In this document: positions 1 to 9,301 of the stretch, piece by piece
Layout: each line of letters begins with the position of its first letter
Numbering within the stretch: the first letter of the stretch is position 1
Source: Bacillota bacterium
GTDB taxonomy: Bacteria; Bacillota; Dehalobacteriia; UBA4068; UBA4997
Length of the DNA stretch: 64,000 nucleotides
Direction of reading: 5' to 3'
Assembly (NCBI GenBank): GCA_017397935.1
Contig: JAFQHN010000026.1
Span: 1 to 64,000 of the forward strand
Notes under the pieces: model-generated
Seen by the model: the letters and a program-made list of their open reading frames with translations, nothing else
Databases searched by the model: none
What the model was told of the DNA's origin: nothing
Program-made: the position numbers and the translations under genes

Positions 1-1
1 A

Positions 2-226
2 AGGTCGGCAAAAAAGAAACTGGAAGGATTTGAAGATTTCCATTTTCATATGCTGAGACACACATTCACCAGTAATCTGCTATCCAACGGTGCAGCACCA
101 AAGGATGTGCAGGAACTGCTCGGACACGCTGACGTAAGTACCACAATGAACATCTACGCTCACTCTAAGAGGGAAGCGAAACGAACTTCCGCAAGACTGC
201 TTGATAAGGTGGTCGGGGAAGCCTAA
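2..226 (+). CDS. Tyrosine recombinase/integrase, C-terminal part (gene cut by window start)
   Basis: The last 74 residues of a site-specific tyrosine recombinase, open at the left edge. Visible catalytic-domain signatures are HMLRHTF (the H-x-x-R box), [10 protein letters not shown] (the conserved LGH box) and IYAH, which carries the nucleophilic tyrosine near the C-terminus. The style resembles Tn916-like and other integrative-element integrases of Bacillota. It would cut and rejoin DNA at att sites to integrate or excise an element lying mostly to the left of the window. Because int genes commonly lie at the end of their element, the boundary with the chromosome may be just downstream, where a direct repeat occurs. 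The rest of the protein and the element cannot be seen. Confidence 0.85.
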   Translation, partial: RSAKKKLEGFEDFHFHMLRHTFTSNLLSNGAAPKDVQELLGHADVSTTMNIYAHSKREAKRTSARLLDKVVGEA

Positions 227-348
227 ACAAAAAGTTTCCCTTGTTTGGGCTCATAAGGGCAAAAACAAGGGAAAATACATAAGGTACAAGTATTAAAATG
301 CCGATTTTCCTTGAAAATACAAGGGTTTCGGAGGATTGATTAGATAAA

Positions 349-468
349 CCAGAATTTATTAGACGCACTTTTTATTACGGTATAAAAAAAAGAATACAGT
401 TGTGTGGGAAGCAGATTGTGCTATCTAAGCCAGAATTTATTATATGCACTTTTGAGTAATGTATAAAA
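349..468. repeat. 39-bp imperfect direct repeat downstream of the integrase
   Basis: Positions 349-387 and 430-468 match at 33 of 39 bases, both beginning CCAGAATTTATTA and ending GTATAAAA. The two copies lie in the 280-bp spacer between the integrase stop and the next gene. They could be recombinase arm-type sites, att-derived sequence, or a duplicated AT-rich promoter region. No gene is evident in 227-505 apart from a six-codon ORF at 496-516. Confidence 0.5.
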
Positions 469-505
469 GGATTTGGGGGAGATGTGCCGAATAATATGAC
501 GGATA

Positions 506-1426
506 ATGCCGAATAAACGGCAAAATTTGCGAAGATTTGGATTGAGATTTATGCGAGATATGACAGGCAAACCGGCGGTGGCGCGTGGAGAAGCGGCTTT
601 TGGGCATCGCCTGCCTGACGATATGCTGGGGTGTGACCTTTGCCCGCGCTTTTGTGAGCTGAAACCCGGCGAGAAGGGCTGGTGCCAAACCCGATACAGC
701 AAAAACGGCCGCCTGTGGGCTGCCAACTATAACTGGCTTTCGCTGCTGCAATTTTCCCCGATAGAGAATGTGCCGCTGGCCGAGCACGCTAATGGCGGCG
801 CGGTTCTGCAACTGGGCAGCTTCGGCTGCAATTATGTTTCGCCCGGAGGAGAGCGAGAGCGCTTTGGCGCCCAACCGGGGCTGGGGCGCAGCATAAAGCC
901 GATTGATATTATGAATATCTGCGGCAATCTGGTGCAGCACGGCTGCGTGGGCGCGGCGTACACTTATGCCGAACCGTTGCTGTGGTATGAGTTTGTGATG
1001 CAGTGCTGTATGCTGCTGAAACAGGGGGATATGCAGAATATTCTGGCGACGGCCGGCTTTGTTAATCCGCGGCCTCTGCAAGAGCTGCTGCCATATTTGG
1101 ACGCGGTGCGCTTTGATTTGTTTGCTTTTGACCCGACATATTATCGGCAGGAAATGCGCGTGGGTTTTGATGCGGTGCTGAAATCGCTGAAAATTCTGGT
1201 GGAATCTCCCGTGCACGTAGAGGTTGCCACCCCGATCATCTTTGGCTTTAATGATGACCCGCAGATGATTGGCACGGTGGCCGCTTATCTGGGCAAAACC
1301 TATTCGCCCGAAATTCCGTATCACCTGATAGCCCCCAAGCGGACGCTCTCTGCCGAGCAGCAGGAGAAAATTATGAGCTGTGCCGATGCGGCCGGCCGTT
1401 TTTTGCACCGTGTATATTTGTCATGA
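506..1426 (+). CDS. AmmeMemoRadiSam-type (PflA-like) radical SAM protein with degenerate cluster motif
   Basis: Homologous over its length to the radical SAM enzymes of the AmrS/PflA-activator-like family. The N-terminal cysteine-rich block is intact (CDLCPRFC ... GWC, near residues 43-60), as are the later family landmarks TYAEPLLWYE, the FVNPRPLQELLPYLDAVRFDL stretch (residues 190-212) and the GFNDDP loop. At the place where the family has the 4Fe-4S motif CxxxCxxC, this protein reads GCNYVSPGG: only the first cysteine remains, the others being Ser and Gly. It may therefore not bind the radical-generating cluster. The start is uncertain: ATG 506 and ATG 551 are both possible and neither has a good ribosome-binding site. 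It lies alone between the integrase end and the arg operon. Confidence 0.7.
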   Translation: MPNKRQNLRRFGLRFMRDMTGKPAVARGEAAFGHRLPDDMLGCDLCPRFCELKPGEKGWCQTRYSKNGRLWAANYNWLSLLQFSPIENVPLAEHANGGAVLQLGSFGCNYVSPGGERERFGAQPGLGRSIKPIDIMNICGNLVQHGCVGAAYTYAEPLLWYEFVMQCCMLLKQGDMQNILATAGFVNPRPLQELLPYLDAVRFDLFAFDPTYYRQEMRVGFDAVLKSLKILVESPVHVEVATPIIFGFNDDPQMIGTVAAYLGKTYSPEIPYHLIAPKRTLSAEQQEKIMSCADAAGRFLHRVYLS

Positions 1427-1479
1427 AGCAATTTCTGATAAAATATACACGGATTTTGCATATTATAGCAAGATAAGGC

Positions 1480-1508
1480 TTGCAATTTGCGAAAACAGGG
1501 TATATAAT
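1480..1508 (+). promoter_or_regulatory. Sigma-A promoter of the arg operon
   Basis: TTGCAA at 1480-1485, a 17-bp spacer and TATAAT at 1503-1508, about 100 bp before argC. Just upstream, 1456-1471 is an AT-rich palindrome (TTGC, 8 bp, GCAA) that could be an operator. Assigning it to an arginine repressor would be inference only. Confidence 0.75.
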
Positions 1509-1610
1509 ATTCCATATAAACGGTAAATTGACCGAAATCTCAAATAACTTATTACCAAGGTGGAGGCTTTTGGCTGTTCTGCCTTGTTTGTGTTCAGGAG
1601 GCTGATTAAG

Positions 1611-2651
1611 ATGATTAAAGCTGCCGTTGTGGGTGCTGCCGGTTATGCCGGCGGAGAGGCCATTCGTCTGCTGCTGCGCCATCCCGGGGTAGAAATTGCC
1701 GCGCTGGTGGGCAACAGCAACGCCGGTAAAATGTTGGAGGAGATCTCGCCGTGGTTCCGTGAGCAGATCGACCTGCCGGTGGAGGAACTGAATGTTGACA
1801 AGCTGGCGGATTGTGATGTGGCGTTTTTGGCGCTGCCGGCCGGTGTTTCGGCCGAGACCGCTGCCCGGCTGTTGGAACGCGGTGTAAAGGTTATCGACCT
1901 GGGGGCGGACTTCCGCTTTGCCGATAAAAATGTGTATGAAAAATGGTATAAAAAACAGCATCCCCATCCGGAGCTGCTCCCCAAGGCGGTTTACGGCCTG
2001 CCGGAGATTTGGCGTGATGAGGTAAAGGGTGCCGATTTGGTGGGCAACCCCGGCTGTTATCCCACCAGCGTGCAGTTGGCGCTGTACCCGCTGCTGGCGG
2101 CAGGTCTGGCGGATTTAAGCCGCCCGGTTATTGCCGACTGTAAATCCGGTATCACGGGTGCGGGCCGCAACGCTGAAAAGCACTTGATCTTCTGTGAGGC
2201 CAATGACAGCATCAACGCTTATGGGGTGGCCGGCCACCGCCATACGCCCGAGATCGAGGGCGGGCTTTCCCGTATGGCAGGGCAGGCGGCATCGGTGCTG
2301 TTTACGCCGCATTTAACCCCGATGAGCCGCGGCATACTTTCCACCATTTATGTGGCGCTTAACCAGCCGGCGGATGAGGCCAAAATCAGAGAAATCTACA
2401 CGGCGGCGTATAAGGATGAATATTTTGTACGCTTTTTGCCGCAGGATGTCTGGCCGCACACCAAATGGGTGGCCGGCAGCAATTTCTGTGATATTAACCT
2501 GAAAATGGATGAGAGAACGGGCCTGCTGGTGGTAAGTGCCGCCATTGATAACATCGTTAAGGGTGCGGCGGGGCAAGCCATCCAGAATATGAATTTGATG
2601 TTTGGCCTGCCGGAGCAGCAGGGGTTGGAGCAGATACCCATGATGCCGTAA
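1611..2651 (+). CDS. argC: N-acetyl-gamma-glutamyl-phosphate reductase
   Basis: 346 residues, the usual ArgC length. It reduces N-acetylglutamyl phosphate to the semialdehyde with NADPH, the third step of arginine synthesis in the cytoplasm. The N-terminal Rossmann fold has GAAGYAGGE, and the catalytic cysteine lies in NPGCYPT near residue 150. ATG 1611 is chosen because it follows CAGGAGG at good distance and starts the protein at MIKAAVVG; a longer in-frame ATG at 1560 would add 17 unconserved residues. First gene of the operon argC-J-B-D-F. Confidence 0.96.
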   Translation: MIKAAVVGAAGYAGGEAIRLLLRHPGVEIAALVGNSNAGKMLEEISPWFREQIDLPVEELNVDKLADCDVAFLALPAGVSAETAARLLERGVKVIDLGADFRFADKNVYEKWYKKQHPHPELLPKAVYGLPEIWRDEVKGADLVGNPGCYPTSVQLALYPLLAAGLADLSRPVIADCKSGITGAGRNAEKHLIFCEANDSINAYGVAGHRHTPEIEGGLSRMAGQAASVLFTPHLTPMSRGILSTIYVALNQPADEAKIREIYTAAYKDEYFVRFLPQDVWPHTKWVAGSNFCDINLKMDERTGLLVVSAAIDNIVKGAAGQAIQNMNLMFGLPEQQGLEQIPMMP

Positions 2652-2690
2652 ATATATAATTATACATAAAATATACATTGACATATACAA

Positions 2691-2718
2691 GACGGAGATA
2701 TTTAGACGGAGATATTTA
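2691..2718. repeat. Perfect 14-bp tandem duplication carrying the argJ ribosome-binding site
   Basis: GACGGAGATATTTA occurs twice back to back (2691-2704 and 2705-2718), ending one base before the argJ start codon. Each copy contains the GGAG Shine-Dalgarno core; only the second is well spaced (8 nt) from ATG 2720. Confidence 0.9.
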
Positions 2719-2719
2719 G

Positions 2720-3964
2720 ATGGAAACTAAGATGAATATGACAAATTTGCAGGAAACCTGCGGCGGCGTAACTGCGGCCAAGGGTTATCTGGCGGCCGGT
2801 ATTCATGCCGGTATCAAAGCAAAGTCTGAGAAGAAGGATTTGGCAATAATTTACTCTGAACAGCCGGCGGTATGCGGCGGTGTGTTTACCACCAATAAAT
2901 TCTGCGCAGCACCGGTAAGCTGGTGCCGTCAGGTAAACGCCGGCGGCAAAGCGCAGGCCATTGTGGTGAACAGCGGCAACGCCAATGCCTGTACCGGCCA
3001 AACGGGTGCCAAACACGCCCAAATGATGGCCGAGGCTGTTGGTGCGGCGCTGAATGTGGCGGCTGATGAGGTGCTGGTTTGCAGCACCGGCGTTATCGGT
3101 GTGGAGATGCCCATTGAGGTTATCGAAAAGGGGATTGGCGAATGTGCAGCCAGGCTTTCGGCCGATGGTGCAGACGACGCGGCCACCGCAATCATGACCA
3201 CCGACACCTGCCAAAAACAATGCACCGTTACTTATGAATATCAGGGCAAACAGATCACGGTGGGCGGCATGGCCAAGGGCAGCGGTATGATCCACCCCAA
3301 CATGGCCACCATGCTCTGCTTCATCACCACCGATTTGGCGATTGAGGCAGCGGCTTTGCAGCAGGCGGTGACCGATGCCGCCGATGCCACCTTTAATATG
3401 GTGACGGTAGACGGCGATACCAGCACCAATGATACCATGCTGACGCTGGCCAACGGTGCGGCCGGCAACGCAGCTGTTACTGCCGGCGGCGAGGGTTATG
3501 CCGAGTTTGTGCAGGCGCTGACTTATGTGGCCGGCAAATTGGCCAAGCTGATGGCTTATGACGGCGAGGGCGCAACCAAGCTGCTGGAATGTAAGGTAAG
3601 CGGCGCACCCACGCTGGCGGATGCCCGTCTGGCGGCCAAGGCGGTGGTTGGTTCCAGCCTGGTAAAGGCGGCATTTTACGGCGAGGACGCCAACTGGGGC
3701 CGCATTATCTGTGCGGCAGGGTACTCCGGTGCCCAATTTGATACCGCCAAGGTAAATTTGTGGCTGGAAAGTGCGGCCGGCAAGATTGCCCTGATGGCTG
3801 ACGGCGCAGGTTTGGCTTTTGATGAGGAAACTGCCGCCACGATTTTGAAGGAGCGCGAGATCGCCATCCTGCTGGATTTGGGCAGCGGCGATGCCGAGGC
3901 GACCTCCTGGGGCTGTGACCTTAGCCATGAGTATGTAAACATCAATGCGGATTACCGCAGCTAA
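2720..3964 (+). CDS. argJ: Bifunctional ornithine acetyltransferase / N-acetylglutamate synthase
   Basis: 414 residues, full length for ArgJ. The enzyme moves the acetyl group from N-acetylornithine to glutamate, and in bifunctional members also from acetyl-CoA, so the acetyl cycle is closed. The self-cleavage site is visible as KGSGMIHPNMATML, where Thr becomes the N-terminal nucleophile of the beta chain, and the oxyanion region STGVIG is present. No argA or argE-type first step is seen in the operon, which fits a cyclic pathway; whether it is truly bifunctional cannot be told from the sequence alone. The start is ATG 2720 after GGAG; two further Met codons lie at residues 5 and 7. Confidence 0.95.
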   Translation: METKMNMTNLQETCGGVTAAKGYLAAGIHAGIKAKSEKKDLAIIYSEQPAVCGGVFTTNKFCAAPVSWCRQVNAGGKAQAIVVNSGNANACTGQTGAKHAQMMAEAVGAALNVAADEVLVCSTGVIGVEMPIEVIEKGIGECAARLSADGADDAATAIMTTDTCQKQCTVTYEYQGKQITVGGMAKGSGMIHPNMATMLCFITTDLAIEAAALQQAVTDAADATFNMVTVDGDTSTNDTMLTLANGAAGNAAVTAGGEGYAEFVQALTYVAGKLAKLMAYDGEGATKLLECKVSGAPTLADARLAAKAVVGSSLVKAAFYGEDANWGRIICAAGYSGAQFDTAKVNLWLESAAGKIALMADGAGLAFDEETAATILKEREIAILLDLGSGDAEATSWGCDLSHEYVNINADYRS

Positions 3965-4009
3965 AATAAAAACTTAAATATTTTTTGCAATAAGGGAGAT
4001 ACGGGAAAA

Positions 4010-4906
4010 ATGCGGAGTTTTTCGGCGATTGACAAGGCTTCAATTCTGGTGGAGGCCCTGCCCTATATTAAAAAATTCCACGGCAAAACGGTGGTTATTA
4101 AATACGGCGGCAACGCTATGATCAACGAGGAACTGAAAGAGGCTGTCTTGAAAGACATCGTGCTGATGCAGCTGGTGGGTATGCGGCCGGTGGTTGTCCA
4201 CGGCGGCGGCCCCGACATCAATGATATGCTGGATAAAATGAAGATCGAATCGGAGTTTATCAACGGCCAGCGCGTGACGGATGCAGACGCTATGCAGGTG
4301 GTGGAGATGGTGCTGACGGGTAAGGTAAACAGCAGCATCGTAAAATATCTTAACCAGGACGGCGGCGAGGCGGTGGGCCTTTCCGGTGCGGACGCCAATC
4401 TGCTGGTGGCACACAAAAAACGCACTACGGTGACCGCAGAAGACGGCACCGAGCATGAGGTTGACCTTGGCATGGTGGGCGAGGTGGAAAGCGTTAATGT
4501 GGATCTGCTGAATTCTCTGCTGGACCAGGGCTATATCCCCGTAATTTCGCCGGTGGCCATCGGCGCCAGGGGAGAGAGCTATAATGTGAATGCCGATTTG
4601 GCTGCCGGTGCGGTGGCGGCGGCGCTGAAAGCCGAAAAGCTGGTGCTGCTGACCGATGTTGAGGGCCTGTACCGTGATTATAAGGACAAGACCTCGCTGA
4701 TTTCCGTGCTGCCGGTGCGGCTGGTGGAGGGCCTGAAAGCCGAGGGCGTTATTGCCGGCGGTATGATCCCCAAAATCGATTGCTGTGTTCATGCCGTTAA
4801 ACAGGGCGTGGGCAGCGTGCATATTCTGGACGGCCGGGTGCTGCATTGTATCCTGTTGGAGGTTTTCACCCGCGAGGGTATCGGCACCATGGTGGTTAAT
4901 AAGTAA
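4010..4906 (+). CDS. argB: Acetylglutamate kinase
   Basis: 298 residues, normal length. It phosphorylates N-acetylglutamate with ATP, the committed and usually arginine-inhibited step. Amino-acid-kinase motifs are clear: VVIKYGGNAM for phosphate binding near residue 27, VVHGGGPDIN for substrate binding near residue 62, and VLLTDVEGLY plus GGMIPKI in the C-terminal ATP-binding half. The N-terminal helix (roughly residues 1-20) is of the kind associated with hexameric, arginine-sensitive enzymes, though that is inference. It has a GGGAGAT ribosome-binding site and lies 45 bp behind argJ. Confidence 0.96.
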   Translation: MRSFSAIDKASILVEALPYIKKFHGKTVVIKYGGNAMINEELKEAVLKDIVLMQLVGMRPVVVHGGGPDINDMLDKMKIESEFINGQRVTDADAMQVVEMVLTGKVNSSIVKYLNQDGGEAVGLSGADANLLVAHKKRTTVTAEDGTEHEVDLGMVGEVESVNVDLLNSLLDQGYIPVISPVAIGARGESYNVNADLAAGAVAAALKAEKLVLLTDVEGLYRDYKDKTSLISVLPVRLVEGLKAEGVIAGGMIPKIDCCVHAVKQGVGSVHILDGRVLHCILLEVFTREGIGTMVVNK

Positions 4907-4924
4907 ATTATAATAAGTAAATTA
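4897..4924. repeat. Perfect 14-bp tandem duplication across the argB stop codon
   Basis: TAATAAGTAAATTA is repeated at 4897-4910 and 4911-4924. The first copy contains the argB stop codon (4904-4906), and the second lies in the argB-argD spacer. Same unit length as the duplications before argJ, purM and the carboxyltransferase gene. Confidence 0.9.
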
Positions 4925-4954
4925 AAAATTTGATAAGACGAAAGGTCTGATAAT

Positions 4955-6145
4955 ATGAACAATGCGGAGATTAAGGCCAAAGGTGAAAAATACTGTATGA
5001 ATGTCTTTAACCGCCTGCCCATTGCCATGGTGCGCGGTGAAGGCTCTTATGTTTTCGATGCCGACGGCAACAAATATCTGGATTTTGTGGGCGGTATTGC
5101 CGTAAACGCCTTGGGGCACGCTCATCCTGCGGTGGCGCAGGCCATTGCCCAACAGGCAGCCACTCTTATCCACGCTTCCAATTATTATTGGCTGGAACCG
5201 CAGGTGCGGCTGGCCGAATTGCTGGTGGAAAATTCCGATTTCGATAAGGTTTTCTTTGGCAACAGCGGTGCCGAGGCCAACGAGGGTGCGGTAAAGCTGG
5301 CACGCAAATATGCCATTATGCAGGGACATCCTGAGCGCAAAGAGGTCATCACCATGAAGAACTCTTTCCACGGGCGCACTCTGCTGACGCTGACCGCTAC
5401 CGGTCAGGACAAAATGCACAAGGGTTTTGAGCCGCTGGCCCCCGGTTTTGTCTATGCCCAGTACAACAATCTGGCCGCGGTAGAGGCTGCGTTATCCGAT
5501 GAAACCTGCGCCATTATGCTGGAACCCGTGCAGGGTGAGGGCGGCGTTTATCCGGCAGAGCCTGCTTTTCTGGCGGCGCTGCGTAAAATTTGCGATGAGC
5601 GTGATATTCTGCTGATTTTTGATGAGGTACAGACGGGTATCGGCCGCACGGGCAAGCTGTTTGCTTATCAGCACGGAGATGTTAAGCCCGATATTATTAC
5701 GCTGGCCAAGGCGCTGGGCGGCGGCGCTCCCATCGGCGCTTTTATGGCCACCGATAAGGTGGCGGCGGCCTTTAACCCCGGTGATCACGGCTCCACTTTT
5801 GGCGGCAATCCGTTGGTTTGTGCGGCCGGCGTGGCGGTTATGGAGTATATGCTGGCTGAGGATCTGCCGGGCAAGGCGCTGGCCACCGGCGAATACTTAA
5901 AGGCCAAATTTGCCGGGATGATCGACAAATACCCCTTCCTGCTGGAAGTCCGCGGCCAAGGCTTGCTGCTGGGTTTGCAGCTGGCCATCCCCGGTGCGGA
6001 TATTGTGAAGAAGTGTCTGGAAAAAGGTCTGCTTATCAACTGTACCGCCGGCACGGTGCTGCGTTTTATTCCGCCGCTTAACATCAGCCGGGCTGAGGCG
6101 GACGAATTTTTGACAATTTTGGAAAGTGTTTTCCGGGAGGTATAG
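4955..6145 (+). CDS. argD: Acetylornithine aminotransferase
   Basis: 396 residues, a class-III PLP aminotransferase. It converts N-acetylglutamate semialdehyde to N-acetylornithine with glutamate as donor and may double in lysine synthesis. Visible features: the FFGNSGAEANEGA phosphate-binding segment near residue 95, FDEVQTGIGRTG with the PLP-ring aspartate, and TLAKALGGGAPIGAF with the Schiff-base lysine near residue 250. It is followed only 2 bp later by argF, so the two are likely translationally coupled. Confidence 0.95.
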   Translation: MNNAEIKAKGEKYCMNVFNRLPIAMVRGEGSYVFDADGNKYLDFVGGIAVNALGHAHPAVAQAIAQQAATLIHASNYYWLEPQVRLAELLVENSDFDKVFFGNSGAEANEGAVKLARKYAIMQGHPERKEVITMKNSFHGRTLLTLTATGQDKMHKGFEPLAPGFVYAQYNNLAAVEAALSDETCAIMLEPVQGEGGVYPAEPAFLAALRKICDERDILLIFDEVQTGIGRTGKLFAYQHGDVKPDIITLAKALGGGAPIGAFMATDKVAAAFNPGDHGSTFGGNPLVCAAGVAVMEYMLAEDLPGKALATGEYLKAKFAGMIDKYPFLLEVRGQGLLLGLQLAIPGADIVKKCLEKGLLINCTAGTVLRFIPPLNISRAEADEFLTILESVFREV

Positions 6146-6147
6146 AT

Positions 6148-7110
6148 ATGACTGAATTGATGACTTTGAAGAAGGATTACGCCGGGCGTGATTTCCTCTC
6201 GCTGCTGGATTATTCCACCGAGGATTTGCAGTATTTTTTGCAGGTGGCGGATTATTTGAAGGCTGAGCATAAGGCCGGCCGCCCCACCCCGTACTTGCAG
6301 GGCAAAACCATGGGCCTGATTTTTGAGAAAAGCTCTACCCGCACCAGAGTTTCCTTTGAGACCGGTATTTATTATCTGGGCGGCCAGGGATTGTTTTTGT
6401 CCTCCAATGATTTGCAGATTGGCCGCGGTGAGCCGATCAAGGATACTGCCCGTGTGCTTTCGCGCTTCCTTAACGGCATGATGATTCGCACATTCAGCCA
6501 TGATATTGTGACCGAGCTGGCCGAATATGCCGATATTCCCGTTATCAACGGACTGACTGATTTGCTGCACCCCTGCCAGGTGCTGGCCGATTTGCAGACC
6601 ATCCGAGAGCATAAGGGTGAACTGGCCGGCTTGAAGATGGTTTTTGTGGGTGACGGCAACAACATGGCTCATTCGATTATGAACGGCGGTGCCCGCATGG
6701 GTATGCACGTGGTTTGCGCCTGCCCCGAAGGCTACCTGCCCGACCCGGAAATTGTGGCCGCAGCCAAAGCCGCAGCCGAGCTTACCGGCGGCAGCGTTGA
6801 GGTTATGCAAGACCCGCTGATTGCCTGCCAAGATGCCGATGTTATCTACACCGACGTTTGGGCATCTATGGGCCAGGAGGGTGAAAAGGCCGAGCGTGAG
6901 GCCGTTTTTGCCGGTGTTTATCAGGTGAATGACGCCGTGATGAGCGTGGCCAAGCCCGACGCCATGGTGCTGCATTGTCTGCCTGCCCACCGTGGTGAGG
7001 AAATTACCGAGGAGGTTTTTGAGAGCCACCCCGAAATTTTTGATGAGGCCGAAAACCGCCTGTATGCTCAGATGGCAGTAATGGCTTTGCTGCTGCAAGA
7101 CGCCGAATAA
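6148..7110 (+). CDS. argF: Ornithine carbamoyltransferase
   Basis: 320 residues. It joins carbamoyl phosphate and ornithine to citrulline. Carbamoyl-phosphate-binding STRTR is at about residue 56, HPCQ at about 133, and the ornithine loop HCLPAHRGEE is near the C-terminus. It starts 2 bp behind argD with GGGAGG inside the end of argD. Its last codons and stop fall in a small GCCG-loop-CGGC hairpin followed by ATTTTT (7102-7121), a weak terminator candidate. Confidence 0.96.
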   Translation: MTELMTLKKDYAGRDFLSLLDYSTEDLQYFLQVADYLKAEHKAGRPTPYLQGKTMGLIFEKSSTRTRVSFETGIYYLGGQGLFLSSNDLQIGRGEPIKDTARVLSRFLNGMMIRTFSHDIVTELAEYADIPVINGLTDLLHPCQVLADLQTIREHKGELAGLKMVFVGDGNNMAHSIMNGGARMGMHVVCACPEGYLPDPEIVAAAKAAAELTGGSVEVMQDPLIACQDADVIYTDVWASMGQEGEKAEREAVFAGVYQVNDAVMSVAKPDAMVLHCLPAHRGEEITEEVFESHPEIFDEAENRLYAQMAVMALLLQDAE

Positions 7111-7272
7111 ACGGCATTTTTCGCAAATAATCAACTTAATTTTACAAAATATTGCGCTCTCAGCTTGCAGAGTGGGCGCAAGTGGTGTAAAATTAAATGT
7201 TAAGGATATTATTAACGCTATAAAAATTTTTAAGAATATAACATAATGTAATTTTTAAGGAGAGATGTTAAA

Positions 7273-8541
7273 ATGACTAAAAATCCCAAAGTAGTGCTGG
7301 CATATTCCGGCGGTTTGGACACTTCGATTATTATTCCGTGGCTGAAAGAAAATTACGGCTACGATGTTATTGCTATGAGCGCTGACGTTGGTCAGGGCGA
7401 GGAGTTGGCGCCGCTGAAAGAAAAGGCCATCAAAACCGGCGCCGTAAAGCTGTATATTGAGGACCTGCGTGATGAGTTTGTAACCGATTACATTTACCCC
7501 ACCATGAAGGCCGGCGCTGTTTATGAGGGCAAATATCTGCTGGGTACTTCCTTTGCCCGTCCGCTGATTGCCCGCCGTCTGGTAGAAATTGCCCGCAAAG
7601 AGGGTGCGGTTGCTATTGCTCACGGCGCCACCGGCAAGGGTAATGACCAGGTTCGTTTTGAGGCCGCAGTAAAGGCTCTGGCCCCCGATTTGAAGATCAT
7701 CGCTCCCTGGCGTGAGTGGGATATTCAGTCCCGTGAGCAGGCAGTTGACTATGCCGAGGCCCACAATGTTCCGCTGACCGTTACCAAAAAGACCAATTAC
7801 TCCATGGACCGCAACCTGTGGCATCTGAGCCATGAGGGTATGGATCTGGAAGACCCTGCCAACGAGCCCAAGGATGAAATGCTGATGATCTGCACCCCGC
7901 CGGAGCAGGCTCCCGATACCCCCACTTACATCGAGATCGAGTTTGTTCAGGGTGTTCCTGTTAAGGTAGACGGCCAGGAGTTTGGCCCTGCCGCTTTGAT
8001 TGATTACCTGAACGCCAAGGGCGCTGCCAACGGCGTGGGCATTGTGGATATGGTAGAAAACCGTCTGGTTGGCATGAAGTCCCGCGGTGTATATGAAACC
8101 CCCGGCGGCACCATTCTGTACTATGCACACCAGAAGCTGGAAGAGCTGTGCCTGGACCGTGTAACCTATCATTACAAGGAACAGATGGCCCTGCGTTATG
8201 CCGAGATGGTTTACGACGGCGTTTGGTTCTCTCCCCTGCGTGAGGCTATGGATGCTTTTGTTGACAGCACCCAGCGCACCGTTACCGGTACTGTCCGCCT
8301 GAAACTGTATAAGGGCAACATTACCGCTGCCGGCACCACCAGCCCCTATTCCCTGTATAGCCAGGACTTTGCTACCTTCGATGCCGATGATGTTTATGAC
8401 CAGTCCGATGCCGGCGGTTTCATCAACATCTTTGCTCTGCCGATGCGTGTTCGTGCCACCATCTTCCCCGAAGAAACCGCAGCTAAACTGACCGGCGGCG
8501 AGCCGACTCCCGTAGCTGTTGACCCCAACTACGAGGACTGA
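7273..8541 (+). CDS. argG: Argininosuccinate synthase
   Basis: 422 residues. It condenses citrulline and aspartate with ATP to argininosuccinate. The N-type ATP pyrophosphatase P-loop is AYSGGLDTS at residue 10, with SADVGQGEE and the [13 protein letters not shown] citrulline/aspartate-binding region. It is separated from argF by 162 bp that holds an AT-rich partial palindrome GTTAAGGATATTATTAAC (7199-7216), so it may have its own start of transcription, although no convincing promoter was found. argH is not in the window. Confidence 0.96.
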   Translation: MTKNPKVVLAYSGGLDTSIIIPWLKENYGYDVIAMSADVGQGEELAPLKEKAIKTGAVKLYIEDLRDEFVTDYIYPTMKAGAVYEGKYLLGTSFARPLIARRLVEIARKEGAVAIAHGATGKGNDQVRFEAAVKALAPDLKIIAPWREWDIQSREQAVDYAEAHNVPLTVTKKTNYSMDRNLWHLSHEGMDLEDPANEPKDEMLMICTPPEQAPDTPTYIEIEFVQGVPVKVDGQEFGPAALIDYLNAKGAANGVGIVDMVENRLVGMKSRGVYETPGGTILYYAHQKLEELCLDRVTYHYKEQMALRYAEMVYDGVWFSPLREAMDAFVDSTQRTVTGTVRLKLYKGNITAAGTTSPYSLYSQDFATFDADDVYDQSDAGGFINIFALPMRVRATIFPEETAAKLTGGEPTPVAVDPNYED

Positions 8542-8601
8542 TTACAGACTGATTAAGCATAAAAGCTTTTTTGCCGCATAAATTTTTTAAGGAGGTGGGG
8601 A

Positions 8602-9255
8602 ATGATGGCCGATAAGCAACCGTTGGATTTCCCCACTTGGTTGGCAGCCTTAAAAAAATGCAGGCGCTGCGGATTGTGTGAAACCCGTACTCAGGCTGTG
8701 GCCGGCGAGTACCGTGAGAATCCGATGATATTTATGCTGGGCGAGGCACCCGGCGGACGCGAGGACCAGGAGGGCCGTCCGTTTTGCGGGCAGGCCGGCG
8801 GTATCCTTGATGATTTTCTGCGGCTGGCCGAGTTAAAGCGAGAGGAAGTTTACATCAGCAATGTGGTAAAATGCCGCCCCACACGCCCTTCCAATCGGGG
8901 TATTTACGGTGATTATGCCAATCGCAAGCCCACCGCCGAGGAAATCAAAACCTGCTCCCCGTGGCTGGAACTGGAACTGCGCCTGCTGGCCCCCAAGCTG
9001 CTGGTAACGCTGGGCGGTGTGCCGCTTAGCTATGTTATGGGAGGCTCCGCCGCCGTCGGCCGTTATCACGGGCAGGTGTTTTATTGGCGCACTCATAATG
9101 TGTGGGTGTATCCGCTGTATCACCCGGCGGCCCTCATCTATGATGCCTCCAAAAAAGAGGCGTATGAGCAGGATGTGCGGCGTTTGGGCCAGATGTGCCG
9201 TGATTTGACGGAAAACCCGCAAAAATGGCAGGCCCTGCTGGATGATAAACAATAG
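8602..9255 (+). CDS. Family 4 (iron-sulfur) uracil-DNA glycosylase
   Basis: 217 residues. It removes uracil arising from cytosine deamination in DNA. The family-4 signs are all present: the CRRCGLC cysteine pair, GEAPGGREDQEGRPF active-site loop, NVVKCRP and TCSPWLELEL supplying the other cluster cysteines, and the C-terminal YHPAALI motif with its histidine. Two adjacent ATG codons (8602, 8605) follow a strong AAGGAGGTGGGG site. It is close behind argG (60 bp) but functionally unrelated, and heads a short housekeeping run with coaD. Confidence 0.9.
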   Translation: MMADKQPLDFPTWLAALKKCRRCGLCETRTQAVAGEYRENPMIFMLGEAPGGREDQEGRPFCGQAGGILDDFLRLAELKREEVYISNVVKCRPTRPSNRGIYGDYANRKPTAEEIKTCSPWLELELRLLAPKLLVTLGGVPLSYVMGGSAAVGRYHGQVFYWRTHNVWVYPLYHPAALIYDASKKEAYEQDVRRLGQMCRDLTENPQKWQALLDDKQ

Positions 9256-9301
9256 CCCGCCTGATTTTTTTCAGTTAAAATTTTACAGGAGATTTTTCTG
9301 C

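Noticed and set aside
165-368. 67-codon - strand ORF at the integrase end
   Set aside because: Partly antisense to the integrase; no ribosome-binding site; the hydrophobic stretch is explained by AT-rich spacer sequence.
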